This document shows positions 1 to 6,004 of a stretch of DNA of 13,733 nt, in pieces. A program made the position numbers and the translations under genes. Within the stretch, counting starts at the first letter, position 1. Every line of letters begins with the position of its first letter. Origin of the DNA: Desulfobacteraceae bacterium UBA2230 (GTDB lineage: Bacteria > Desulfobacterota > Desulfobacteria > Desulfobacterales > Desulfosarcinaceae); the NCBI GenBank assembly GCA_002348005.1, contig DDYQ01000161.1, forward strand, positions 521 to 14,253, read 5' to 3'. The notes beneath the pieces were generated by a model, which worked only from the letters and a program-made list of their open reading frames with translations, searched no databases and was not told where the DNA came from.

Positions 1-90
1 CTATTGATGCATGCCATGGCCTGCAATGCTTCGGGAGTAATTGGATCAGCCATTTGTGCCGGTATCCTGTGGAGTTTTATGATGGGTTGA
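1..90 (+). CDS. Carboxybiotin decarboxylase beta subunit, C-terminal end only (partial)
   Basis: Frame 1 is open from the window edge to a TGA at 88-90 and encodes 29 hydrophobic residues that start LLMHAMACNASGVIGSA. This resembles the last membrane segment of the OadB/MmdB/GcdB family, the sodium-translocating beta subunit of membrane decarboxylases (oxaloacetate, methylmalonyl-CoA or glutaconyl-CoA), whose C-terminus carries a pattern close to LMHAMGPNxAGVIGSA. In that family the beta subunit decarboxylates carboxybiotin on the biotin carrier and exports sodium. Which substrate the complex uses cannot be told, because the alpha subunit is outside the window. The family assignment is from memory of the motif and rests on a short tail. 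The reverse strand holds a competing partial frame (start at 53) that I consider less likely. Confidence 0.65.
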   Translation, partial: LLMHAMACNASGVIGSAICAGILWSFMMG

Positions 91-224
91 GGCGCGTTTG
101 CCTGGGCATCTCTGGCAGCGCGGTTCGTATTCTGGAGGCACCGGGCCGCTCAATTTTAATCCACTGACGGGCTTTCCCCTTGACCCGCCTCGCCCCCTAT
201 GCCTACATGTATGTTTTGCGGCCC

Positions 225-243
225 CCAACAGTACTGCTGTTGG
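225..243. other. Small hairpin upstream of the ABM gene
   Basis: A perfect 7-bp inverted repeat, CCAACAG / CTGTTGG, with a 5-base loop lies in the 185-base gap between the decarboxylase stop (90) and the ABM start (276). No T-run follows on either strand, so it is not a classical intrinsic terminator. The rest of the gap shows nothing I recognise. Confidence 0.3.
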
Positions 244-275
244 AATCGACCGTTCACTATTCATTCGGGGGTCAG

Positions 276-617
276 ATGATTGCCAAGATTATTATCAAGC
301 GGCGCTTCAAGGGCGGTAAAACCCGGCAAATACTGGCTCTGCTGAACGAGCTGGGATCACGCGCCATGAAACAACCGGGCTATATCTCCGGTGAAACGTT
401 AACCAAGATCGGTTCACCCAACACCATGGTGATCATCGCCACCTGGCGGAATATTGCGGCCTGGCGGGCGTGGCGTGACAATGAAGATTGTAAACGATTC
501 GAGGCCATGCTGGACGTCTATCAGGAACAGCCCACGGAGTACGACGTTTATTTTCTGGGCACCCCACTCTCTTTGGACAATCCACCGATTAACACTTTGG
601 AGAAGAAGGAACTATGA
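276..617 (+). CDS. ABM-fold (antibiotic biosynthesis monooxygenase family) small protein
   Basis: The product is 113 residues with the layout of the dimeric alpha/beta ABM superfamily (ferredoxin-like fold): an N-terminal strand MIAKIIIKR, an amphipathic helix around residues 13-30, PGYISGETL at 34-42, a strand MVIIATW at 51-57, tryptophans at 57, 63 and 66, and a final strand near 89-94. Members range from heme-degrading and quinol monooxygenases to proteins of unknown role, and the sequence does not show which this is. The frame is open further upstream (from 180), but the residues before 276 are unlike the family, and a GGGGG stretch at 267-271 gives a ribosome-binding site, so I chose the ATG at 276. 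Its TGA overlaps the ATG of the next gene (ATGA), so the two are almost certainly translationally coupled. Confidence 0.8.
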   Translation: MIAKIIIKRRFKGGKTRQILALLNELGSRAMKQPGYISGETLTKIGSPNTMVIIATWRNIAAWRAWRDNEDCKRFEAMLDVYQEQPTEYDVYFLGTPLSLDNPPINTLEKKEL

Positions 618-1282
618 AACAATGGGAATGCACCGTTTGCGGCTATATTCATCAAGGCGATACTCCACCCGATGAATGCCCGGTCTGCGGAGCGGACCGA
701 AGTAAGTTCGTCCTGCTGACCGATACACCGAAACCGCAGGCGACTCCCGATCCGCGCGGGGCCGCCCAGCCGTCGCAAACGACCGGGTCCGCCCCCCAGC
801 AACCAGAAAAGATCGGATCTGCCCCCCAGCAGCCGCAAAAGCCGCTGCTGCGCTATCCACAGGCGTTGACGCGCTTGCATGGACATCCGATAACGGTCCA
901 CGTTCCAAATGGTGTGCTGCCCGTGTCCGTGTTGTTTATGCTGCTGAGCGTCTGGTTTGACTCAGCCTCCCTGGCCGTTGCGGCCAAGTACAATCTCTAT
1001 TTTGTTACCCTGGCAATGCCGGCTGTCATTTTGACCGGACTGGGCGATTGGGTCAATGTTTACAAGGGACGTTTGACGCGCGTGTTCAGCACCAAAATGA
1101 TCTGCGCCGGCATCGTCACCGTAATGTGCCTCACCTTATCCATCTGGTGGCTCGTTCAGCCTGAAATCTATTTGGGTAATCCTGCACGCGTTGCGACTTT
1201 CGTTGTTTTTCATCTTATCGCGCTGGCGGCCGCCATCGTGGCCGGATGGTACGGAGGCAAACTCGTTTTTCCTAAAAAATAA
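614..1282 (+). CDS. Rubredoxin-like domain fused to a four-helix membrane domain (DUF2231-like)
   Basis: The product is 222 residues. Residues 1-33 form a rubredoxin-like iron site: CTVCGY (Cys6, Cys9) and CPVCGA (Cys22, Cys25), as in the tail of rubrerythrins. Residues 38-80 are a Pro/Gln-rich linker with a duplicated GSAPQQP unit. From residue 89, HGHPITVHVPNGVLP recalls the histidine-rich start of DUF2231 membrane proteins. It is followed by about four hydrophobic segments near 100-117, 127-147, 163-181 and 193-212; the last contains His200. I infer a membrane electron carrier with its rubredoxin head in the cytoplasm, passing electrons to or from a membrane cofactor. The histidines could bind heme, but this is unproven. 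AAGGA just before the ATG serves as ribosome-binding site. The gene is coupled to the ABM gene by a 4-base overlap and ends before a strong terminator. Confidence 0.8.
   Translation: MKQWECTVCGYIHQGDTPPDECPVCGADRSKFVLLTDTPKPQATPDPRGAAQPSQTTGSAPQQPEKIGSAPQQPQKPLLRYPQALTRLHGHPITVHVPNGVLPVSVLFMLLSVWFDSASLAVAAKYNLYFVTLAMPAVILTGLGDWVNVYKGRLTRVFSTKMICAGIVTVMCLTLSIWWLVQPEIYLGNPARVATFVVFHLIALAAAIVAGWYGGKLVFPKK
785..844 (+). repeat. Imperfect 30-bp tandem duplication in the linker of the rubredoxin-like protein
   Basis: Two adjacent 30-base units (785-814 and 815-844) share GCCCCCCAGCA and both encode a GSAPQQPxK motif. The unit length is a multiple of three, so reading frame is kept. It lengthens the flexible Pro/Gln linker between the iron-binding head and the membrane part, and could vary in copy number between strains. 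Confidence 0.75.
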
Positions 1283-1313
1283 CCCGCGGAAGCAATTCGC
1301 TTTGCGTCAATAT

Positions 1314-1353
1314 AGAAGGGCATGGAAAGAACAAGGTTCCATGCCCTTCTTTT
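1314..1353 (+). terminator. Rho-independent terminator of the plus-strand unit
   Basis: A perfect 14-bp stem (1314-1327 with 1337-1350) encloses a 9-base loop and is followed by TTTT (1350-1353). It lies 31 bases after the stop of the rubredoxin-like gene. The reverse strand has no T-run after the stem, so it acts mainly on plus-strand transcription. Confidence 0.85.
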
Positions 1354-1482
1354 CGCACACCTGCAGGCGAGCAGACTCAAAACTCGTGTTTCGGACGAAT
1401 CGATCCGCCGCAAACCCTTGGCGGACGCGGTTTTTCAAGCGAACACGCGGAGAGCCCCTCCAGCCCACGATCAGGGCCGAAC

Positions 1483-1505
1483 CCATATCCTTATATGGCT
1501 TTTTT
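1483..1505 (+). terminator. Possible second, weaker plus-strand terminator
   Basis: CCATAT (1483-1488) pairs with ATATGG (1493-1498) across a CCTT loop and is followed by C and six T (1499-1505). The stem is short and AT-rich. It touches the stop codon of the convergent methyltransferase gene, where a backup stop for read-through past the first terminator would make sense. The bases between the two hairpins (1354-1482) show no gene. Confidence 0.4.
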
Positions 1506-2328
1506 AGAGGGCTTTTTCACGGCTTTGGCGGACATCTACCAGCCAGACCCCCCAGTCAGCATCCTTTTCTTCCCACAAGATCATCCGATTGCCATTTTCG
1601 ACATAGGGCCGCAGGTCAGGCATCTCCTGACAACGAAACCCGGAAAGCACCCACACCCCATTTGGCGCCGTATAACGGCACATCTGATCAAAGAGCAGTT
1701 TGAGGGTCGGCGGCCTGAGATTGGCGATTACCAGGTCAAATTGCTGACAGGTCAATGCTGCTAACGGTTGATCGCTGACCACAATCCGTTCCTGGTAACC
1801 GTTGAGTCGAACATTGGCTCTGGCCTCATGGCAGGCGAGGCGATCAATATCCAGTGCGAGGGCCGAGTTCATGCCAAGAGCCACCGCAGCCAGCGCCAGC
1901 ACGCCGGACCCGGTACCGATATCCAGGACCGCTCGTTCTTCCAGGCGATTGCGGTCGACTGCCCGATCGATTGCCTGCAAGGCCAAGCGGGTCGTGGGAT
2001 GATCGCCGCATCCGAAAGATGCTCCGACTGCAAGCCTGATCAGCACGCCGCCCGGAGGATGGGTCGGGTTCAATTCGGCCGGAGCGAGCCAGATGCGTTC
2101 GCTGACTCTGTGCAGCCGCTCGTAATTGAATTCCAACTGAGAAAGCCCGAAGCGCTGGGTGTAACGCAATCGACCCTCGGACACCAATATATTGACCGCC
2201 GTTCGTATCTCACGGCGTGCAGCATCCGGGTAGTGCCGGCGTACTGCGCCTTCAACGACCTTAAAGGTCAGACACGGTGTGTGTCGCAACAGCCCGATGA
2301 TATGCGCTTGCAGGTGAATACTGTTCAT
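1504..2328 (-). CDS. PrmA-like class I SAM-dependent methyltransferase
   Basis: The product is 274 residues from the ATG at 2328. Residues 1-75 look like a winged-helix domain. Then comes the PrmA-type signature FGCGDHPTTRLAL (105-117, compare FGTGxHPTTxL in ribosomal protein L11 methyltransferase), motif I VLDIGTGSG (134-142) for SAM binding, an acidic motif ALALDID (157-162) and DLVIANLRPPT (198-208) at the position of the PrmA NxLAxP motif. The core supports methyl transfer to a protein substrate, but the N-terminal part differs from the L11-binding domain of PrmA, and the NLRPP motif is divergent, so the substrate is uncertain. An in-frame GTG at 2367 would add 13 residues, but lacks a ribosome-binding site, while GGAAA precedes the chosen ATG. 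It is last in a minus-strand unit, 100 bases after the unknown 117-residue gene. Confidence 0.82.
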   Translation of the reverse strand: MNSIHLQAHIIGLLRHTPCLTFKVVEGAVRRHYPDAARREIRTAVNILVSEGRLRYTQRFGLSQLEFNYERLHRVSERIWLAPAELNPTHPPGGVLIRLAVGASFGCGDHPTTRLALQAIDRAVDRNRLEERAVLDIGTGSGVLALAAVALGMNSALALDIDRLACHEARANVRLNGYQERIVVSDQPLAALTCQQFDLVIANLRPPTLKLLFDQMCRYTAPNGVWVLSGFRCQEMPDLRPYVENGNRMILWEEKDADWGVWLVDVRQSREKAL

Positions 2329-2428
2329 CAGGCCCGTTTCCACTACACCGCAAACCGGCGCCGCCACGCATCACTGTCAGAGAGGGAAGAAAGATAAAAA
2401 ATGATCCGGGAAGCGGCAGCGAAGGGGT

Positions 2429-2782
2429 TCAGCAATCGGAATTGGAGGCTGGTGATTTGCGCACCTGCTCCTGATACCAGCATGCGAATTCAAACATGCC
2501 GATGAAACGATCGTCTGAGTTGATGATTCCCAATGCCATTTCCAGCACGCCGCGGCCATATGCATTACTGTAGTGCTCATGACCACAATTCTGTAGAAAC
2601 TGACGCACCAGTTGTTGAGTGGTTCGACCGCTCGAATCCCGCCGGATGTCGATGGGATCTTTCGGCGCTTCAAACGGATCCCATTTTTCGTATCCGATGC
2701 GATCAATGCGCCTTCTCTGGCGCGGGGACATGCTGTCGTAGATGGCCCTTTTCTTTTCCTGGCCTTCGGTTGTCGGCGCCAC
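2429..2782 (-). CDS. Conserved-looking hypothetical protein, 117 residues
   Basis: I do not recognise this protein. It starts at a GTG (2782) preceded by a strong GGGGG that overlaps the stop codon of the upstream YkgJ gene; only four bases separate the two genes, so it is clearly part of the same unit. The first 60 residues are strongly charged (for example PRQRRRIDRIGYEKWDPF) and include WDPFEAPKDPIDIR, a stretch that looks like a docking or extended segment. Residues 55-110 (TTQQLVRQFLQNC, YGRGVLEMALGIINSD, MFEFACWYQEQ) look helical and globular. There is no signal peptide or membrane segment. The clean start site, spacing and protein-like composition argue that it is real. A role with the neighbouring iron-sulfur protein or methyltransferase is only inference. 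Confidence 0.75.
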   Translation of the reverse strand: MAPTTEGQEKKRAIYDSMSPRQRRRIDRIGYEKWDPFEAPKDPIDIRRDSSGRTTQQLVRQFLQNCGHEHYSNAYGRGVLEMALGIINSDDRFIGMFEFACWYQEQVRKSPASNSDC

Positions 2783-2786
2783 TGCA

Positions 2787-3464
2787 CTACCCCCTTGTTT
2801 CAGTTTCCTGATCTTCTGGGGTTTTCACACCCAGATAATCCGCCGTATAGTCGGTGAGCAGCGCCATTGACAGTGGCACCAGCATTTCAGCAAGACCCGA
2901 ATAGCGGCTGCGAATCTCCTGAGCCAGCGCAAAGGAGATCTCATATAATCGCCTGTGGACCCCTTCCATCTTGACCGTCGGATATGAACGGCCCGGTTCG
3001 AAAGCGCTCAGGCTGCAGCTGTGCGCCTTGTCTCCGATCTGGGTGGGAATGCCGTATAGCCGGCAGGTAACCGGCCGCACGTCATACATCAAGCAGCGTT
3101 GATTCGAATCAAGCAACGGACAGGCAACGCGTTGTGCGGCCATCTCCTGCAAGATCTCGGGCTCCGATTTTTTCCCATCTTGATGTTCCCGATAGGCCTG
3201 GCGCTTGATGCGGACAAGCGCCCGATCGGCCGTGTTGGCCTGTGCAATCACATTCTCGCGCTCGGCACCCGCGAAGCGCTCATCGAAACGTGACTTAATG
3301 TATAAGGCCTCGATCAAGGTAAGATCGAACACTGCATGACAGCAGTCGGCGCACCCCGGCTTGCAGCGGACGCACTCGGGAAAACGTTGCTCGACCCGAT
3401 CGAAAGAGGTCTCAACCTGCTGGACCAGCGTTTCATATTGCCCAAAGAATTTTGAAAAATCCAT
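2787..3464 (-). CDS. YkgJ-family cysteine cluster protein
   Basis: The product is 225 residues with the zinc- or iron-chelating cysteine pattern of the YkgJ (CxxCxxxCC) family: Cys31, Cys34, Cys38, Cys41 and Cys42, then Cys115, Cys124 (CPLLDSNQRC), the hallmark MYDVRPVTCRLYG (126-138, Cys134), and Cys150. The family is widespread and mostly of unknown function; some members are thought to bind an Fe-S cluster or zinc. It has no signal peptide, so it should be cytoplasmic. The ATG at 3464 follows AGAGAGG, a good ribosome-binding site. It leads a minus-strand unit with the 117-residue protein and the PrmA-like methyltransferase, and is read away from the parS gap. The promoter is not clear; TTGGCT and TATTTC spaced by 16 bases just upstream are a weak candidate. 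Confidence 0.88.
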   Translation of the reverse strand: MDFSKFFGQYETLVQQVETSFDRVEQRFPECVRCKPGCADCCHAVFDLTLIEALYIKSRFDERFAGAERENVIAQANTADRALVRIKRQAYREHQDGKKSEPEILQEMAAQRVACPLLDSNQRCLMYDVRPVTCRLYGIPTQIGDKAHSCSLSAFEPGRSYPTVKMEGVHRRLYEISFALAQEIRSRYSGLAEMLVPLSMALLTDYTADYLGVKTPEDQETETRG

Positions 3465-3558
3465 TTTACCTCTCTTTGAAATATCGTGGAATCGGCCCGA
3501 GCCAACCGCCCATTCAGGTGCGAAGAACCAAGCTTTCCGACGCTCACTTCATGTGGAT

Positions 3559-3574
3559 TGTTTCACGTGAAACA
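3559..3574. other. parS: parS site (ParB/Spo0J binding palindrome)
   Basis: TGTTTCACGTGAAACA is a perfect 16-bp palindrome and matches the bacterial chromosomal parS consensus TGTTNCACGTGAAACA at every position. ParB binds it as a CTP-dependent clamp that spreads and loads SMC, and with ParA it separates the origins. It lies in the 194-base noncoding gap (3465-3658) between mnmE and the YkgJ gene, near the rpmH-mnmE cluster, which is often origin-proximal. parA and parB are not in the window. No second good match was seen here. Elsewhere in the gap I see only a 10-bp palindrome GGCAGCTGCC at 3606-3615. Confidence 0.9.
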
Positions 3575-3658
3575 TGGGCGTCGGGCCTGTTTGCACCATT
3601 CCGAAGGCAGCTGCCGCGGCAATCAGCATAGAATATCCGACCATACACGCTTCCGGGA

Positions 3659-5038
3659 CTATTTTCCAATGCAAAACCGACTGAAGATTTGATCGAGAAG
3701 ATCCGAATCCGCTTGTTCGCCGGTAATCATTTGAAGGGCGCTGACGGCATCGGAAAGATCGTAGACCAACAACTCTTCGCTTACCCCCTGCCGCAGTCCC
3801 TCACAGGCTTTCTGTAGAAATTTCTGTGACGTTTCCAGCGCAGTTTTCTGACGGACCGTTGGAATCACCGCTGGGCCGGAAAGTTTTTCCGTTTCAACAC
3901 ATTGCCGCGCAATCACTTCTTCCAGTTCACGGATGCCCTCTCCGGTGAGCGCCGAGACGCCGACGACCGCCGCGGTCTGGGCTGGCACCCGCATTTCGAA
4001 ACGACGGTTGTCCAGGAGGTCGATTTTATTGATGACCAGGATCATCTTGCGGCCGGCGACCGCGGCCAATGCGTGCCGGTCATCGTCGTTCATGTTTGCC
4101 CTGCCGTCGATCACGAATAACACAAGATCGGCCGTGCCGATGGCCTCGCGCGCCTTGCCGACGCCCATGCACTCGATTGGATCATGGCTGGGGCGGATTC
4201 CTGCCGTATCCACCAACTGCACCGGAATCCCGCCAATCGTGCAGCCTTGTTCAATGGCGTCGCGCGTCGTTCCGGCCAGAGGCGTTACAATGGCACGCTC
4301 TTGTTTGAGGAGCCGATTCAACAAGCTCGATTTGCCGACATTTGGACGTCCGGCAATGGAGATCCGCACGCCATCGCGCACCACGTGAACCTGCTCAAAG
4401 TTCCGAATCAGGCCGTCCATCGGCCGGAGAATCTCGTTTTCGATTTTGCCGTGAAGGCCTTGCCGACAGGATGCCGTTTCAATTTCATCGCCGAATTCGA
4501 TTTCGGCCTGCAATTCGGCCAGCCAGGAATTTAACCGCTCGGTCCAAAATTCGACCCTTTGCCTGAATTTCCCGCTTAACTGGACCTCGGCCATTTCCAA
4601 TGCCATGCGTGATCGCGCGTTGATCACATCGGCAACAGCCTCGGCCTGACTTAGATCAATACGCCCGTTGATAAAAGCACGTCGAGTGAATTCGCCAGGT
4701 TCGGCCATGCGTACGCCCGATGCAAGGACTTGTTCCAGAATACGAGCAAGCACCGCGGCGCCGCCATGACATTGAATTTCGACCACGTCTTCCCTGGTAT
4801 ACGAATGCGGCGCGCGCATGAGGGCCAGTAGGACCTCGTCAATCACCTGATGGCTGACGCAATCGATGATGTGACCGTAATAAAGCCGGTGCGACGACCA
4901 GCGCGCTTGCGTCCGCTCAACGCCACCACGGCGAAAGATGCGCCGGGCAACCGCCTCAGCCTTTTCTCCTGAGATACGAATGATTCCGATGCCACCGCCC
5001 ATGGGCGTGGCGATCGCTGCAATGGTTTCGGGTATCAT
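3659..5038 (-). CDS. mnmE: tRNA uridine-5-carboxymethylaminomethyl(34) synthesis GTPase MnmE
   Basis: With MnmG, MnmE adds the carboxymethylaminomethyl group to U34 of tRNAs that read split codon boxes, using 5,10-methylene-tetrahydrofolate. The 459 residues are the usual length. The N-terminal folate-binding domain has the typical start IAAIATPMGGGIGIIRISG and HSYTREDVVEIQCHGG at 78-93. The embedded G domain shows GRPNVGKS (230-237), AGTTRD (255-260), DTAG (277-280) and NKID (337-340). The C-terminus is FCIGK with the conserved Cys456. It is complete and looks functional. The start lacks a clear Shine-Dalgarno sequence, and a 6-bp hairpin lies just upstream. It follows jag by 109 bases on the same strand. 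mnmG, often the next gene, does not follow here. Confidence 0.98.
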   Translation of the reverse strand: MIPETIAAIATPMGGGIGIIRISGEKAEAVARRIFRRGGVERTQARWSSHRLYYGHIIDCVSHQVIDEVLLALMRAPHSYTREDVVEIQCHGGAAVLARILEQVLASGVRMAEPGEFTRRAFINGRIDLSQAEAVADVINARSRMALEMAEVQLSGKFRQRVEFWTERLNSWLAELQAEIEFGDEIETASCRQGLHGKIENEILRPMDGLIRNFEQVHVVRDGVRISIAGRPNVGKSSLLNRLLKQERAIVTPLAGTTRDAIEQGCTIGGIPVQLVDTAGIRPSHDPIECMGVGKAREAIGTADLVLFVIDGRANMNDDDRHALAAVAGRKMILVINKIDLLDNRRFEMRVPAQTAAVVGVSALTGEGIRELEEVIARQCVETEKLSGPAVIPTVRQKTALETSQKFLQKACEGLRQGVSEELLVYDLSDAVSALQMITGEQADSDLLDQIFSRFCIGK

Positions 5039-5046
5039 ACGGACAT

Positions 5047-5063
5047 ATCCGGCATCACCGGAT
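5047..5063 (-). promoter_or_regulatory. Hairpin directly upstream of the mnmE start
   Basis: ATCCGG (5047-5052) and CCGGAT (5058-5063) form a 6-bp stem with a 5-base loop. The stem ends eight bases before the mnmE ATG, at the place where a ribosome-binding site would be expected. It could hide or replace initiation signals. It is a prediction by eye only. Confidence 0.35.
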
Positions 5064-5099
5064 CATCGACGAATCGGTGCGTTAAGAGGGAACCGGGAC

Positions 5100-5119
5100 G
5101 CGGTCGTCCTGCCGACCGC
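5100..5119 (-). other. Hairpin between jag and mnmE
   Basis: GCGGTCG (5100-5106) pairs perfectly with CGACCGC (5113-5119) across a 6-base loop, 28 bases past the jag stop. No T-run follows on the minus strand, so it is not a standard terminator; it may mark an mRNA processing or attenuation point between the two genes. Confidence 0.4.
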
Positions 5120-5147
5120 CAATTGATGGATGTCTGCTGCCTGGCGC

Positions 5148-5987
5148 TTAATTCATCTCCCGGTTACGTTTCCGTTTCTTAGGGAAGATAACCAACTTAC
5201 GATAGTATCCTTCGCCCACGCTTTGGGTGCGTACTTCCTGGTTTTCTTTCAGATGCAGGTGAATGATACGCCGGTCGTAGGCATTCATCTGGCCGATTGT
5301 GACCGGTTTGTTGATTTTTTGGGCTTTTTCGGCCATTCGATCCGCCAGGCTCTTAAGATTTGACTTGCGCTGTTCCAGATATCCTTCCACATCAACCAGC
5401 ACCCGAATACGCTGGTCGCTTTTTTTATTGATGATCTTCTCCAAAAGGTATTGCAGCGCTTCAAGCGTTTGCCCGCGTTTGCCGATCAACACAGAACTGT
5501 TACCGCCCTCCACCCTGAACAAAAGACGTGAGCCGTCAACTCCGGTAGTGACTTTAGCACCTTCGGTAATGAAATCGACTAGTTTTTGCAGTGCTTCTCG
5601 GCCAACATTAACGGCATCGGCCATAACTTCCGGCGGAAGGTCCGTTCCTTCCGGATCAATCTCGCCATCTACATCGACCTCCGGTTCTGATTCAACGTCA
5701 CCCTGCGCTTCTAATTCGGATTCGTTTTCATCCTCGATCTGGAATGCATCTTTGACCAGATCGCGGGCCTGTTGCCGGGCTTCTTTCTGGATGGCGCCTT
5801 CGTTTTTGAAGTGGTTGGTCTTGACCCGAATCTTGGCTTTCTTTACGCCGACAAGCCCGAAGATACCGGAAGATCCATACGATATAACGTCGTACTGGAT
5901 ACTATCCGCCGGCTGAGCAAGTTCCTTGCTGGCTGTTTCAAGGGCCTTTTCGACCGTCTTGCCTTCAAACTCCATATAGTTCGTCAT
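5148..5987 (-). CDS. jag: RNA-binding protein Jag/KhpB (EloR-type)
   Basis: The product is 279 residues with the three Jag domains in order: an N-terminal Jag_N domain (residues 1-57, with VEKALETASKEL and YGSSGIFGLVGVKKAKI), a very acidic linker (about 84-122), a KH domain (about 124-200, with the GKRG loop at 169-172), and an R3H domain at the C-terminus (YDRRIIHLHL, Arg239-x3-His243), ending in a basic tail. Jag binds RNA; in other bacteria it partners KhpA and affects cell elongation. Its place next to yidC is an ancient gene order. I chose the ATG at 5987 because GGAGG lies seven bases upstream; the frame is open to 6068, but those extra residues overlap yidC and do not resemble the family. 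It begins 17 bases after the yidC stop. Confidence 0.95.
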   Translation of the reverse strand: MTNYMEFEGKTVEKALETASKELAQPADSIQYDVISYGSSGIFGLVGVKKAKIRVKTNHFKNEGAIQKEARQQARDLVKDAFQIEDENESELEAQGDVESEPEVDVDGEIDPEGTDLPPEVMADAVNVGREALQKLVDFITEGAKVTTGVDGSRLLFRVEGGNSSVLIGKRGQTLEALQYLLEKIINKKSDQRIRVLVDVEGYLEQRKSNLKSLADRMAEKAQKINKPVTIGQMNAYDRRIIHLHLKENQEVRTQSVGEGYYRKLVIFPKKRKRNREMN

Positions 5988-6004
5988 GCATGAACCTCCG
6001 CTGA

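Noticed and set aside
1..53. Possible minus-strand gene start (MADPITPEALQAMA) running off the left edge
   Set aside because: It overlaps the plus-strand frame that reads as a decarboxylase tail, and its ribosome-binding site is far upstream. Only 17 codons are visible.
1768..2397. Plus-strand open frame of 209 codons
   Set aside because: It mirrors the methyltransferase gene, which has recognisable SAM motifs on the minus strand.
3551..3560. DnaA box candidate ATGTGGATTG beside parS
   Set aside because: Only about seven of nine bases fit TTATCCACA (reverse strand), and no cluster of boxes or AT-rich unwinding region is present, so there is no support for oriC here.
4378..4393. A second CACGTG core (ACCACGTGAACC) as parS
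   Set aside because: Outside the CACGTG core only two bases match, and it lies inside mnmE. The CACGTG at about 10690 fails in the same way.
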